Source of the DNA: Caballeronia sp. NK8
Lineage (GTDB): Bacteria > Pseudomonadota > Gammaproteobacteria > Burkholderiales > Burkholderiaceae
NCBI RefSeq assembly: GCF_018408855.1
Contig: NZ_AP024322.1
Location: 186,001 to 250,000, forward strand
Length of the DNA stretch: 64,000 nucleotides
Direction of reading: 5' to 3'
Shown here: positions 36,661 to 48,279 of the stretch, one piece after another
Position numbering within the stretch: the first letter of the stretch is position 1
How the letters are laid out: the number at the start of each line of letters is the position of its first letter
Notes under the pieces: generated by a model
What the model saw: only the letters and a program-made list of their open reading frames with translations
What the model was told of the DNA's origin: nothing
Database searches by the model: none
Made by a program: the position numbers and the translations under genes

Positions 36661-39225
36661 TTGAACCATTCCATCGATAACCCGAACGATGTCGTGCTGC
36701 TTGCGCCGTTCACCGGTCCCGTCGTGCCGCTCGCCGACGTGCCGGACCCCGTGTTCGCCGAAGGCATGTTCGGCGACGGCATCGGCATCGATCCGCTCGA
36801 TAACGTGCTCGTCTCGCCCTGCGACGGCACGATCACGCATCTCGCCCGCACGCATCACGCGGTGACGCTGCGCACGAAGGAGGGCGCGGAGATCCTCGTG
36901 CACATCGGCATCGACACGGTCGGGCTGGGCGGCAAGGGTTTCACGCCGATAGTCGAGCAGGGCGCAACCGTGCGCGCGGGCCAGCCGCTCATCGAGTTCG
37001 ATGCGGACTTCGTCGCGCAACACGCGCCGAGTCTCGTCTCGGTGATCGCGGTCGCGAACGGCGATGCCTTCGATGTCGTCGATCGCGCCGGGCGCGGCGT
37101 GCTGAATGCGGGCGCGCGCTTGCTGGTCTTGCGCGCGAAGCACGGCGAGAGGGCGGAAACCGCGCGCTCCGGCGCGCTCGTCACGGAAGAAGCGCGCCGC
37201 AGCGTGACGCTGGCGCATGCGGGCGGTCTGCATGCCCGTCCGGCGGCGCGGGCGCGCGAGGCCGCGCGTGGTTTCGACGCCAAGGTCGAAGTGCGCTACG
37301 AAGGCAAGAAGGCGCCGGTGGAAAGCGTGGTCGGCCTGCTCGGACTCGGTGCGGGCGAGGGCTCGACCATCGAACTGGTCGGTATCGGTGCTCAGGCGCA
37401 ACAGGCGGTCGAAGCCGTCGCCGCCGAATTGCTGCGCGCGGCGCTGGGCGAAGTCGAAGAGACGCCCGCGCGCGCCAAGTCGCCCGCGCCGGTCGCGAAG
37501 GCAGCCGCTGCCGGCGAGCCGCTGCCGCCGAATACGCTGGCTGGCGTGTGCGCGGCGCCGGGCATCGCGGTCGGCAAGCTGGTGCGCTGGGACGATCAGG
37601 AGATCGTGCCGCCGGAACAGGCGAGCGGCCAGTCGGCGGCGGAAAGCCGTGCGCTCGACAAGGCCATCGCGCAGGTCGATGCCGATCTCGACGAGACCGT
37701 GCGAACCGCGTCGCAGCGTGGCGCGGTCGGCGAAGCGGGCATTTTCGCGGTGCATCGCGTGCTGCTCGAGGACCCGACGCTCGTCGACGCCGCGCGCGAC
37801 CTGATCAGCCTCGGCAAGAGCGCGGGCTTCGCGTGGCGCGAGGCGATCCGCGCGCAGATCGCGCTGCTGTCGAACGTGCAGGACGAGCTGCTCGCCGAGC
37901 GCGCCGCCGATCTGCGCGATATCGAAAAGCGCGTGTTGCGCGCGCTCGGCCTCACGAGCACGGCGGCAGTCGAGCTGCCGGCGGAAACCGTGCTCGCGGC
38001 CACCGAGTTCACGCCGTCCGACCTGTCGTCGCTCGACCGCACGCGCGTCACCGCGCTCGTGATGGCGCGCGGCGGCGCGACTTCGCACGCGGCGATCATC
38101 GCGCGGCAGATCGGCATTCCGGCGCTCGTCGCCATCGGCGATGCGCTGCACGCGATTCCCGAAGGCACGCAAGTGGTCGTGGACGCATCGGCGGGCCGCA
38201 TCGAACATGCGCCGACGCAACTCGACGTCGAACGCGCGCGCGCCGAACGCGAGCGTCTCGCGAACGTGCGTGAGGCGAATCGCAAGATGTCGCAGGAAGC
38301 GTCATCGACGAAGGACGGCCGCCATATCGAAGTGGCCGCGAACATCGCCACGCTCGACGATGCCAAGGCCGCCGTCGAGAACGGCGCGGACGCGGTCGGC
38401 CTGCTGCGCACCGAACTGCTGTTCATTCATCGCCAGTCGGCGCCGACGGTCGCGGAGCATGCGCAAAGCTATCAGGGCATCGTCGATGCGTTGCAAGGCC
38501 GCACCGCGATCATCCGCACGCTCGATGTCGGCGCGGACAAGGAAGTCGACTATCTGACGCTGCCGCCCGAGGAAAACCCGGCGCTCGGCCTGCGCGGCAT
38601 CCGTCTCGCGCAAGTGCGCCCCGATCTGCTCGACGATCAGTTGCGCGGCCTGCTTGCCGTGAAGCCGCTGGGCGCGGTACGCATCCTTCTGCCGATGGTG
38701 ACGGACGCCGGCGAACTGCAGCGCCTGCGCGCGCGCATCGACGAACTGGCGCGCGAAGCGGGCCGCACCGAGCCGATCGAAGTGGGCGTGATGATCGAAG
38801 TGCCGTCGGCGGCGCTGCTCGCCGACCAACTCGCGAAATACGCGGATTTCCTCTCGATCGGCACCAACGACCTCACGCAGTACACGCTCGCGATGGACCG
38901 CTGCCAGCCCGATCTCGCCGCGCAGTCCGACGGCCTGCATCCCGCCGTGCTGCGCCTCATCAAGGTGGCCGTGCAGGGCGCGGAAAAGCACGGCAAGTGG
39001 GTCGGCGTGTGCGGCGCGCTCGGCGGCGATCCGGTCGCGGCCCCGTTGCTCGTCGGCCTCGGCGTGACCGAGCTGTCGGTCGATCCGGGCACGGTGCCCG
39101 GCATCAAGGCGCGCGTGCGCAATCTCGATTACCAACTGTGCCGTCAGCGCGCCGAGGACTGCCTCGCGCTCGAATCGGCACAGGCAGTAAGAGCGGCAAG
39201 CCGCGAAATCTGGCCGCAGGACTGA
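36661..39225 (+). CDS. ptsP: PTS multiphosphoryl fusion EIIA(Glc-type)-HPr-EI for N-acetylglucosamine
   Basis: An 854-residue three-domain phosphocarrier. EIIA of the glucose type covers ~1-150 with phospho-His81 in ILVHIGID. HPr covers ~180-265 with His191 in HAGGLHARPAARA; a serine is kept at the Ser46 position (PVESVVG). EI covers ~285-854 with His476 in GGATSHAAI, the FLSIGTNDLTQYTLA PEP-site signature and VCGALGGDP. It should carry phosphate from PEP to NagE (next gene), making the nag system independent of generic EI/HPr. TTG 36661 is preferred because GAGGAG lies six bases upstream; ATG 36637 is the alternative. Confidence 0.92.
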   Translation: MNHSIDNPNDVVLLAPFTGPVVPLADVPDPVFAEGMFGDGIGIDPLDNVLVSPCDGTITHLARTHHAVTLRTKEGAEILVHIGIDTVGLGGKGFTPIVEQGATVRAGQPLIEFDADFVAQHAPSLVSVIAVANGDAFDVVDRAGRGVLNAGARLLVLRAKHGERAETARSGALVTEEARRSVTLAHAGGLHARPAARAREAARGFDAKVEVRYEGKKAPVESVVGLLGLGAGEGSTIELVGIGAQAQQAVEAVAAELLRAALGEVEETPARAKSPAPVAKAAAAGEPLPPNTLAGVCAAPGIAVGKLVRWDDQEIVPPEQASGQSAAESRALDKAIAQVDADLDETVRTASQRGAVGEAGIFAVHRVLLEDPTLVDAARDLISLGKSAGFAWREAIRAQIALLSNVQDELLAERAADLRDIEKRVLRALGLTSTAAVELPAETVLAATEFTPSDLSSLDRTRVTALVMARGGATSHAAIIARQIGIPALVAIGDALHAIPEGTQVVVDASAGRIEHAPTQLDVERARAERERLANVREANRKMSQEASSTKDGRHIEVAANIATLDDAKAAVENGADAVGLLRTELLFIHRQSAPTVAEHAQSYQGIVDALQGRTAIIRTLDVGADKEVDYLTLPPEENPALGLRGIRLAQVRPDLLDDQLRGLLAVKPLGAVRILLPMVTDAGELQRLRARIDELAREAGRTEPIEVGVMIEVPSAALLADQLAKYADFLSIGTNDLTQYTLAMDRCQPDLAAQSDGLHPAVLRLIKVAVQGAEKHGKWVGVCGALGGDPVAAPLLVGLGVTELSVDPGTVPGIKARVRNLDYQLCRQRAEDCLALESAQAVRAASREIWPQD

Positions 39226-39310
39226 TCGTCCGTCCTTCTGACAGCTTCGCGGAGCCTTTTTCGCAATCCCCGCAGCAGTAACGACAAGACTTATATTTTT
39301 GGAGAACCCG

Positions 39311-41098
<1,788 letters not shown>

Positions 41099-41124
41099 TG
41101 CGGTAGTCGATGGTTGAAAGCAGG

Positions 41125-41150
41125 CGGCGCCTTCGGGCGCCGTTTGCTTT
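41125..41150 (+). terminator. Rho-independent terminator after nagE
   Basis: CGGCGCC (41125-41131) pairs with GGCGCCG (41136-41142) across a TTCG loop, followed by TTTGCTTTT. Confidence 0.85.
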
Positions 41151-41167
41151 TCAGGCCAAGGTCAAAA

Positions 41168-41200
41168 GAAAAAGCCCGCCGTCTCGTCGACGGCGGGCTT
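41168..41200 (-). terminator. Rho-independent terminator of rpoH
   Basis: AAGCCCGCCGTC (41172-41183) pairs with GACGGCGGGCTT (41189-41200); on the minus strand the stem is followed by a T-run (the As at 41167-41173). Confidence 0.88.
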
Positions 41201-41229
41201 CGCAACTTCTGCTACGGCACAGTCAGGTA

Positions 41230-42171
<942 letters not shown>

Positions 42172-42519
42172 TAGCTCCTTATCAACAATTCACTCGCCGC
42201 TTAACGGCGGCAAGTCAGACACGATATTAGCACTCCGGTTTAGCGAGTGCTAAGTGTTAGAGGGCAGGAGAATGTGTGAGTTCCCACAAACGCTATCGAA
42301 TTTGCGAGGTCAATAGGACAGATTGTTGCGATAAAAGCGGAATATTATACCGATCAGCCGTTCGCTTTCGAATCGATTACCGCTTTTGTGCATTGCGGCG
42401 AAAGAAAATTCAACAGAATGGAGCGCGTCGTTACGCTTTCTGCACATCTTGAAAAACGTCTCTAGAATTCGCCAGACAACGCTGTTAATGAAACACGCCC
42501 GTCATCCGAGGAAAATGGG
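42172..42519. other. Divergent region between rpoH and pagL
   Basis: No gene is supported here. It holds the rpoH leader with the CIRCE element, and on the minus strand a TATAAT (42344-42349) that could be the rpoH -10, with only a weak -35. On the pagL side a CTTGAAA (42448-42454) resembles a heat-shock -35, but no CCCCAT-type -10 follows at the right spacing. Confidence 0.5.
42227..42253 (-). promoter_or_regulatory. CIRCE element (HrcA operator) in the rpoH leader
   Basis: TTAGCACTC (42227-42235), nine bases, GAGTGCTAA (42245-42253): a perfect match to the CIRCE inverted repeat. It is 56-82 bases upstream of the rpoH start codon. CIRCE is bound by the heat-shock repressor HrcA. Confidence 0.96.
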
Positions 42520-43083
42520 GTGCTCATGCATAAAAACAAGAGTTCGTGGATTTTCCGTTCGGCAGTCTGCGCCGCGTTCGGCCTCGCGTCGGCAGCGGCG
42601 CACGCGGACAGGTTCGGCGTTCAGGTCGCTGGCGGCGTCGCCAACCATGACATCAAGAAACTCGATCTCGGCGTCGCCTGGGACCCGGGCCTCACCTGGT
42701 GGGAGATCGGCGGATTCCATTTCACGCTCATCGGCGAAGGGCACGTCTCCTACTGGCATACGACCGAGGACAACGCCGTCCACCCGAGCATCTGGGAAGT
42801 CGGCCTTACGCCGGTCGTGCGCTTCGTGAAGAGTTCGGGCTACTTCCGGCCGTTCATCGAGGCGGGCGTCGGCGTGCGGCTGCTTTCGCACGCGCGCATC
42901 ACGCAGGATTTCACCGTGTCGACGGCCTTCCAGTTCGCCGACATGGTCGGCGTCGGCATGATTTTCGGCGAAAAACAGAGCTATCAGGCGGGCTTCCGAT
43001 TCCAGCATCTGTCGAACGCAGGTATCAAAGACCCGAATCCTGGTATAAATTTCAGCCAGCTATATCTGCAATACAACTTCTGA
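42520..43083 (+). CDS. PagL-type lipid A 3-O-deacylase (acyloxyacyl hydrolase)
   Basis: A 187-residue outer-membrane beta-barrel protein with a signal peptide (IFRSAVCAAFGLASAAAHA, cleavage near residue 30) and alternating strands ending in aromatic LYLQYNF, the usual C-terminal barrel signal. The catalytic HxSN motif is near residue 162 (FQHLSNAGIKDPNPG). PagL removes the 3-linked acyl chain from lipid A. GTG 42520 has a GAGG SD at spacing 8; ATG 42526 is the alternative start. Confidence 0.85.
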   Translation: MLMHKNKSSWIFRSAVCAAFGLASAAAHADRFGVQVAGGVANHDIKKLDLGVAWDPGLTWWEIGGFHFTLIGEGHVSYWHTTEDNAVHPSIWEVGLTPVVRFVKSSGYFRPFIEAGVGVRLLSHARITQDFTVSTAFQFADMVGVGMIFGEKQSYQAGFRFQHLSNAGIKDPNPGINFSQLYLQYNF

Positions 43084-43128
43084 CGGGGCGCCGGCGTATC
43101 GGTTCCTCGACACAAGGGGAATGGACAG

Positions 43129-43512
43129 ATGCCGGCAAAAACCATTGAGGCCATCCGCGGCCTCGAGCGTGACCGTTTCCGTGCGATGGTCGAGAGCGAC
43201 GGCCCCGCGCTGGATGCGTTGCTGGCTGAAAACGTCAGCTACGTCCACACGAACGGCAAGCGGGAGACGAAGCGCCAGTTCATCGACGCCATCACCGCAG
43301 GCCGCCGCCGCTATCGTCAGATCGAGATTCAGTCGCAGGATGTGCTGCCCGCGGGGCGCGATACGTGTCTCGTGTCCGGGCGCGCGCTGATCGAGATGGA
43401 ATCGAAGAACGGCGCGCTGCTTTTTCCGATCGCCTATACCGCCGTGCACGTCCAGACCGAAGGGCAGTGGCAACTGCTTGCCCTGCAGGCGACGCGCGTC
43501 GCGCTGGAGTAG
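43129..43512 (+). CDS. NTF2-like / DUF4440 family protein
   Basis: A 127-residue protein with the alpha+beta cone fold pattern of SnoaL/NTF2-like proteins: an N-terminal helix RGLERDRFRAMVESDGPALDALLA, the short YVHTNGKRETKRQFIDAI segment and C-terminal strands (YTAVHVQTEGQWQLLALQATRV). Members are small-molecule binding proteins or enzymes of varied function. No specific role can be assigned. It is convergent with leuA with only 28 bases between stops. Confidence 0.8.
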   Translation: MPAKTIEAIRGLERDRFRAMVESDGPALDALLAENVSYVHTNGKRETKRQFIDAITAGRRRYRQIEIQSQDVLPAGRDTCLVSGRALIEMESKNGALLFPIAYTAVHVQTEGQWQLLALQATRVALE

Positions 43513-43540
43513 CGCCGCGCGCGCCGCCTTGCGCTGAGGC

Positions 43541-45196
43541 TTACGCCGCCTCCATCGCCTCGTCCTGCCGATCCTCCTGCACGACGCGCTTCGAACGATT
43601 CACCGCGCTCACGACCGCATCGGCGACCGCGAGCGCTGGATTCGCATGCACCGCGACGCCGAAGCGCGTCTGGCCGTCGCCGACGCGGCAGCCGACGAAC
43701 GCGGCCGTGTCGCCGCTCGCCGTGACGGCGGTTTCGAACCAGTTCACGCTCGCGTCCACGCCGAGTGCTGCCGCGACCGTCTGCGCCCAGACATCGCCGC
43801 TCGGCGCGCTTGCCGCCGGCGCGATCACGACGCGCTTTCCGAACACCGACAGGGTCGAGGCGTCGATACGCGATACCGGCCCGCCCGCGTCGAAATACTC
43901 GCGTTTGAAGAGTTCGCAGATCGCTTCGCCGCTGATTTCCGCGCCCGATGTGTCCGTGACGGTCTGAACGGCGTGGCTGAATTCGATCTGCACGCGGCGC
44001 GGCGGCGTGAAGCCGAGCCCGCGTTCGAGCAGATAAGTGGAGCCGCCCTTGCCGGACTGGCTGTTCACGCGGATCACGGCATCGTAGCTGCGGCCGAGAT
44101 CGGCCGGATCGATCGGCAGATACGGCACCTCCCACACCGTGCCCGGCACGCGCTGCGCGAAGCCTTTGCGGATCGCGTCCTGATGCGAACCCGAAAACGC
44201 GGTGAAGACGAGATCGCCGGCGTACGGATGGCGCGGATGCACCGGAATCTGATTGCAGCGCTCGACGACGCGGCGCACGGCGTCGATGTCGGAGAAATCG
44301 AGCTCCGGATCGATGCCTTGTGTGTACAGATTCATCGCGAGCGTGACGAGATCGACGTTGCCGGTGCGCTCGCCGTTGCCGAACAGACACCCTTCGATGC
44401 GGTCCGCGCCCGCGAGCAGCGCCATTTCCGCCGCGGCGACCGCCGTGCCGCGATCGTTATGCGGATGCACCGACAACACGATGCTGTCGCGATAACCCAT
44501 GTTGCGGTCCATCCACTCGATCTGGTCGGCGAAGACGTTCGGCATCGCGGCTTCGACGGTCGCGGGCAGATTCACGATCATCTTGTGGTCGGGCGTCGGA
44601 CGCCAGGTTTGCGCGACCGCATCGCATACTTCGCGCGCGAACGAAAGCTCGGTCATGCTGAAGGTTTCGGGCGAGTACTGATAGATCCAGTGCGTGTCCG
44701 GTCGCGCTGCCGCGCATTCCTTGATGAGGCGCGTGCCTTCGACGGCCAGCGCCTTCACTTCGTCCTTCGACTGGTTGAACACGATCTTGCGGAACGACGG
44801 CGCGATCGCGTTATAGAGGTGCACGATCACCTTGCTCGCGCCCGCGACCGCTTCGAAGGTGCGCTCGATCAGTTCGCGGCGCGACTGCACGAGCACTTCG
44901 ATGGTCACGTCATCCGGGATGCGCTTTTCGTCGATCAGTTTGCGCACGAAATCGAAATCGGTCTGCGATGCCGACGGGAACCCCACCTCGATTTCCTTGA
45001 ACCCGATCTTCACCAGCATCTCGAAGAATTCGAGCTTCGCAGCGATGCTCATCGGCTCGATGAGCGACTGGTTGCCGTCGCGCAGATCGGTGCTCATCCA
45101 GATGGGCGCTTTCTCGATCGTGCGGTTCGGCCAGCGGCGGCCATTCAGACGGACTTGCGGAAACGGGCGGTATTTCTCGGCGGGGTTCGGCATCAT
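43541..45196 (-). CDS. leuA: 2-isopropylmalate synthase (long form)
   Basis: A 551-residue enzyme of the longer 'yeast/actinobacterial-type' LeuA. The TIM-barrel domain starts at [22 protein letters not shown] (metal-binding LRDGNQ) and includes [39 protein letters not shown]. The C-terminal LeuA dimer/regulatory domain covers about residues 420-540 and should mediate leucine feedback inhibition. It condenses 2-ketoisovalerate with acetyl-CoA. A leader of about 400 bases with hairpins and a possible upstream ORF that overlaps the start codon precedes it. Confidence 0.95.
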   Translation of the reverse strand: MMPNPAEKYRPFPQVRLNGRRWPNRTIEKAPIWMSTDLRDGNQSLIEPMSIAAKLEFFEMLVKIGFKEIEVGFPSASQTDFDFVRKLIDEKRIPDDVTIEVLVQSRRELIERTFEAVAGASKVIVHLYNAIAPSFRKIVFNQSKDEVKALAVEGTRLIKECAAARPDTHWIYQYSPETFSMTELSFAREVCDAVAQTWRPTPDHKMIVNLPATVEAAMPNVFADQIEWMDRNMGYRDSIVLSVHPHNDRGTAVAAAEMALLAGADRIEGCLFGNGERTGNVDLVTLAMNLYTQGIDPELDFSDIDAVRRVVERCNQIPVHPRHPYAGDLVFTAFSGSHQDAIRKGFAQRVPGTVWEVPYLPIDPADLGRSYDAVIRVNSQSGKGGSTYLLERGLGFTPPRRVQIEFSHAVQTVTDTSGAEISGEAICELFKREYFDAGGPVSRIDASTLSVFGKRVVIAPAASAPSGDVWAQTVAAALGVDASVNWFETAVTASGDTAAFVGCRVGDGQTRFGVAVHANPALAVADAVVSAVNRSKRVVQEDRQDEAMEAA

Positions 45197-45369
45197 GATC
45201 GTCGATCTCTCTTCGGACGGTTTGCGTAGCGCCTGCGAGAGAGACCGTGTCCGGCGGCTGGCCGGGCGTGACGGAATGCACGTAAGACGAAGCAGCGCGC
45301 GCGATCACACGAATCACCAGCGATGGTGACGCCTGTGACCAACGTGAACGTGCGCGAAGCAGCGTGCAT
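45193..45369 (-). CDS. Possible leuA leader ORF (58 codons) overlapping the leuA start
   Basis: On the minus strand an ATG at 45369 is preceded by GAGGG with five bases spacing and opens a 58-codon frame ending in a TGA at 45195-45193 that overlaps the leuA ATG. Codons 7-16 encode [10 protein letters not shown], rich in Thr, Leu, Val and Ile, and lie on or before a hairpin (45314-45329). It is not a typical short attenuator peptide; the rest is Arg-rich. Whether it is translated is unknown. Confidence 0.3.
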   Translation of the reverse strand: MHAASRTFTLVTGVTIAGDSCDRARCFVLRAFRHARPAAGHGLSRRRYANRPKRDRRS

Positions 45370-45611
45370 TTGACCCTCGCGTTTCCGTATCGCGGGATGC
45401 GCGAACGAAAAGCTGACGACTACAAGTGGTAAGAAACGGAACTACTGGGACTTCTGGCAGGACCACGCGCCTTGCGACGCGCGGCGCTACGTCTGGCGAC
45501 TTACGCTAGACGTAGCGATAGGGGCCGCGCTAGGCGGCCCGAAATAATTCGGAGGGAGGAAGGCTGGGTGAAGCTCATGCGTTCGACTTTAAACCACCGT
45601 TGAATACCGTG
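45197..45611. other. Long leuA upstream region with stem-loops
   Basis: No confirmed gene lies between ybiB and leuA, apart from the possible leader ORF. Three inverted repeats are visible: GGGCCGC/GCGGCCC (45522-45528/45534-45540), CGCTACGTCT/AGACGTAGCG (45485-45494/45508-45517) and TCACCA/TGGTGA (45314-45319/45324-45329). The first two lie just past the ybiB stop but have no T-run, so they could be weak terminators or leader structure. Confidence 0.5.
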
Positions 45612-46613
45612 TCAAATGGGGTTTGCCGAGTTTGTCTGATCAGGGACCGGTTTGCGCGCCACCCGGGCGATCACCTCAACCTGGCGTGCGACCGCGGGCG
45701 GCACCGGCACGTCGCCGCGCAACACGCATTCGATCCACCGCGCAGTGGTCGCCGCGTCGAGCGTTTCGGGCAGATCGACTTGCGGCGCGTGCGGCTGCGA
45801 GTGCTCCGGCGCGATCAGCGTCTCGACGTGGCCGTCGTGGAACCAGTCGACCTGCACCTGGCGGCGCGTGTCGGCGACGGCCTCGCCTTCCGTGCCGCGC
45901 GCGAGCAGCGCGCCGCCCGCCGCCGCGTCCGGATGCTCCGTGAACAGCCCCGTGAGGCTCTCGCGATATTCCGGATGCGTGTAGTTGACGAGCCGCAGGC
46001 CCGGTTCCGCGAACGGCTGCAGAATTTTCACCAGCGTGTGCGTCGAATTGCGCACGCCCATGCGACGCCTGAGCGCGAGCAGCCGCGCGAGCTTCGGCGC
46101 GAGCACCGTGGTCGGCGCGAAGGCGAGGCGGCGCGAGGCGAGACTATCCTCGATTTCATCGTGCGAAGCCGCGTGCGCGATACCCAGTTCCGCGAAAATC
46201 TCGGCGCTCGTGACGCGGCCCGGATCGTCGGTGACGCCATGCACCAGCACCGGTACGCCCTCGCGCGCGAGCAGATGCGATAGCAGCGGCACGAGGTTGG
46301 GCGTCTTGCGTGCGCCGTTGTAGCTCGGAATCGACACCGGCCGGGCGTGTTCGCGCCCGTCCTGAACATGCAGCGGTTCGAACGAGCGATGCGCGGCGGA
46401 CAGCATCGCGGCGAGTTCCGCGGCGGACTCGCCCTTGACGCGGTAGGCGAGCAGCACCGCGCCGAGTTCGAGTTCGGGGACGCGGTCCTCGAGCATCGCT
46501 TCGTAGAGCGCGTAGGTGTCGTCGTGCGAAAGTGCGCGCGCGCCGTTCGGCCCGCGGCCGATTTCCTTGATGTAGCGTGCGCAGGCGAAAGGTAGGGAAG
46601 CGGAGTCGGTCAT
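45612..46613 (-). CDS. ybiB: DNA-binding protein YbiB (TrpD2 family)
   Basis: A 333-residue protein related to anthranilate phosphoribosyltransferase: LPFACARYIKEIGRGPNGARALSHDDTYALYEAML at the N-terminus and the glycine/asparagine segment PSYNGARKTPNLVPLLSHLLAREG where TrpD has its PRPP loop. In E. coli the YbiB/TrpD2 family binds nucleic acid without sequence specificity and lacks transferase activity. The start at 46613 gives the homologous N-terminus; in-frame starts at 46649 and 46703 are possible. It lies upstream of leuA on the same strand. Confidence 0.85.
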   Translation of the reverse strand: MTDSASLPFACARYIKEIGRGPNGARALSHDDTYALYEAMLEDRVPELELGAVLLAYRVKGESAAELAAMLSAAHRSFEPLHVQDGREHARPVSIPSYNGARKTPNLVPLLSHLLAREGVPVLVHGVTDDPGRVTSAEIFAELGIAHAASHDEIEDSLASRRLAFAPTTVLAPKLARLLALRRRMGVRNSTHTLVKILQPFAEPGLRLVNYTHPEYRESLTGLFTEHPDAAAGGALLARGTEGEAVADTRRQVQVDWFHDGHVETLIAPEHSQPHAPQVDLPETLDAATTARWIECVLRGDVPVPPAVARQVEVIARVARKPVPDQTNSANPI

Positions 46614-46925
46614 GGAGAGAGGCGCGGATCGGGCGCTCAATTTCATCATCCGAGCGATGCCGCCGCGCTTTTTAAGGTGCAGGAAGCTTATTGAGTACCG
46701 CATTTGACGGGCGCTGGCAAGGTACGCCAGCCGAACGTTTCGCGCGCACGGCGCCCGATGCTTGCTGAAAACGAAGCGTCGCCCGTTCCGTCGAAGGCTT
46801 GCCGAAAGCTCGCAAAGCCGCGCCCGCCAAGCCTCACGGGCATCGCCACGAGGTTCGCGCGCACGTTAAACTCCCTTTTCGCATCGCCCATGAATCTGCA
46901 AATCACACAGCAACAGGAGAGCGGG
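46614..46925. other. Divergent intergenic region, ybiB / FAH-family gene
   Basis: About 310 bases without a supported gene. One small inverted repeat is visible, GCTGGC (46713-46718) with GCCAGC (46726-46731). The frame of the downstream gene is open upstream to 46704, but the strong SD at 46917 and the family start point to 46926. Confidence 0.45.
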
Positions 46926-47624
46926 ATGACCTACGTGTTTCCTCCGGCGCCGGCAGCAGCGGTGCCCGTCGATGGTTCGAACGAGCAGTTTCCAGTACGG
47001 CGCATCTACTGCGTCGGCCGCAACTACGAAGCCCACGCGCGCGAAATGGGCCACGATCCGGACCGCGAGCCGCCGTTCTTCTTCAGCAAGCCCGCCGATG
47101 CCGTGCTGTACGTCGCGCCCGGCGCCACGGGCGAGTTCCCGTATCCGTCGCAGACGAAGAACCTGCACTTCGAGATGGAGCTGGTTGCCGCGATCGGCAA
47201 GCAGGGCAAGGACATCTCCGCCGACAACGCGCTCGATCATGTCTACGGCTACGCGCTCGGCCTCGACATGACGCGCCGCGACCTGCAAGCCGAAGCGAAG
47301 AAGCTCGGCCGTCCGTGGGACACCGCGAAAGGCTTCGACCGTTCCGCGCCGATCGGCCCGATCCATCCCGTTTCGAAGGTCGGGCATCTGGAAAAGAGCG
47401 CGATCTGGCTGACCGTCAACGGCGAGCAAAAGCAGCGCTCGGACATCTCGCAACTGATCTGGTCGGTGGGCGAGACGGTCGCGTATCTGTCGACGCTCTT
47501 CGAGCTGTTTCCCGGGGATCTCATCTTCACGGGCACGCCGGAAGGCGTCGGCGCCGTCGTGAAGGGCGATCTGCTCAAGGGCGGCGTCGATGGCATCGGC
47601 GAATTTTCCGTGCGCGTCGTCTGA
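46926..47624 (+). CDS. Fumarylacetoacetate hydrolase family protein
   Basis: A 232-residue single-domain FAH protein. Motifs include RRIYCVGRNYEAHAREMG, PFFFSKPADAV, the metal-binding glutamates in HFEMELVAAIG, and IFTGTPEGVGAVVKGD. A GGAGAG SD precedes ATG 46926. The following gene is a zeta-class GST isomerase, so the pair could be a fumarylpyruvate hydrolase plus maleylpyruvate isomerase of gentisate breakdown, or the equivalent step for homogentisate; no ring-cleavage dioxygenase is in the window to decide. Confidence 0.88.
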   Translation: MTYVFPPAPAAAVPVDGSNEQFPVRRIYCVGRNYEAHAREMGHDPDREPPFFFSKPADAVLYVAPGATGEFPYPSQTKNLHFEMELVAAIGKQGKDISADNALDHVYGYALGLDMTRRDLQAEAKKLGRPWDTAKGFDRSAPIGPIHPVSKVGHLEKSAIWLTVNGEQKQRSDISQLIWSVGETVAYLSTLFELFPGDLIFTGTPEGVGAVVKGDLLKGGVDGIGEFSVRVV

Positions 47625-47628
47625 GCGC

Positions 47629-48279
47629 ATGAATATGAAGCTCTATAGCTATTTCCGCAGCTCGGCCGCGTATCGCGTGCGAATCGCGCTGAATCTGAAG
47701 GGCCTCGACTACGAGTACGAGGCGGTGCATCTGCTGCGCGACGGCGGCCAGCAACTGAAGCCCGAGTACCGCGCGGTGAATCCCGACGGCATCGTGCCCG
47801 CACTGATCGACGACGGCGACGTGCTCACGCAGTCGCTCGCGATCATCGAGTATCTGGAGGAGACGCATCCCGAGCCGCCGCTCTTGCCGAAGCGCCCGTC
47901 CGATCGCGCGTTCGTGCGCTCGGTCGCGATGCAGGTCGCGTGCGAAATCCATCCGCTCGACAATCTGCGCGTGCTCAAGTACCTGAAGCATCAGGTCAAG
48001 GTGCCGGATGAAGCCAAGGACGCGTGGTATCGGCATTGGGTCGAAACCGGCTTTGCGTCGCTCGAAAAGCGCCTCGCCGCCGATCCGCGCGTCGGCGCGC
48101 TGACCTTCGGCGATACGCCGACCGTCGCCGATCTGTGCATCGTGCCGCAGGTGTTCAACGCGCGGCGCTTCGGCATCGACGTGAGCCCCTATCCGACGCT
48201 CGCGCGTATCGCGGATCACGCCTGCACGATCGACGCGTTCGCACGGGCCGCTCCGGCGCAACAGCCGGACGCCGAATGA
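47629..48279 (+). CDS. maiA: Maleylacetoacetate (or maleylpyruvate) isomerase, zeta-class GST
   Basis: A 216-residue glutathione-S-transferase-fold protein. The active-site motif SSAAYRVRIALNLKGL near the N-terminus (SxxxxRVRIAL) and DGDVLTQSLAIIEYLEE in the thioredoxin half are the zeta-class marks; LTFGDTPTVADLCIVPQ lies in the helical domain. It isomerises maleyl compounds to fumaryl ones using glutathione. It is four bases after the FAH gene and its stop overlaps the LysE start (ATGA), so all three are probably co-translated. Confidence 0.92.
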   Translation: MNMKLYSYFRSSAAYRVRIALNLKGLDYEYEAVHLLRDGGQQLKPEYRAVNPDGIVPALIDDGDVLTQSLAIIEYLEETHPEPPLLPKRPSDRAFVRSVAMQVACEIHPLDNLRVLKYLKHQVKVPDEAKDAWYRHWVETGFASLEKRLAADPRVGALTFGDTPTVADLCIVPQVFNARRFGIDVSPYPTLARIADHACTIDAFARAAPAQQPDAE

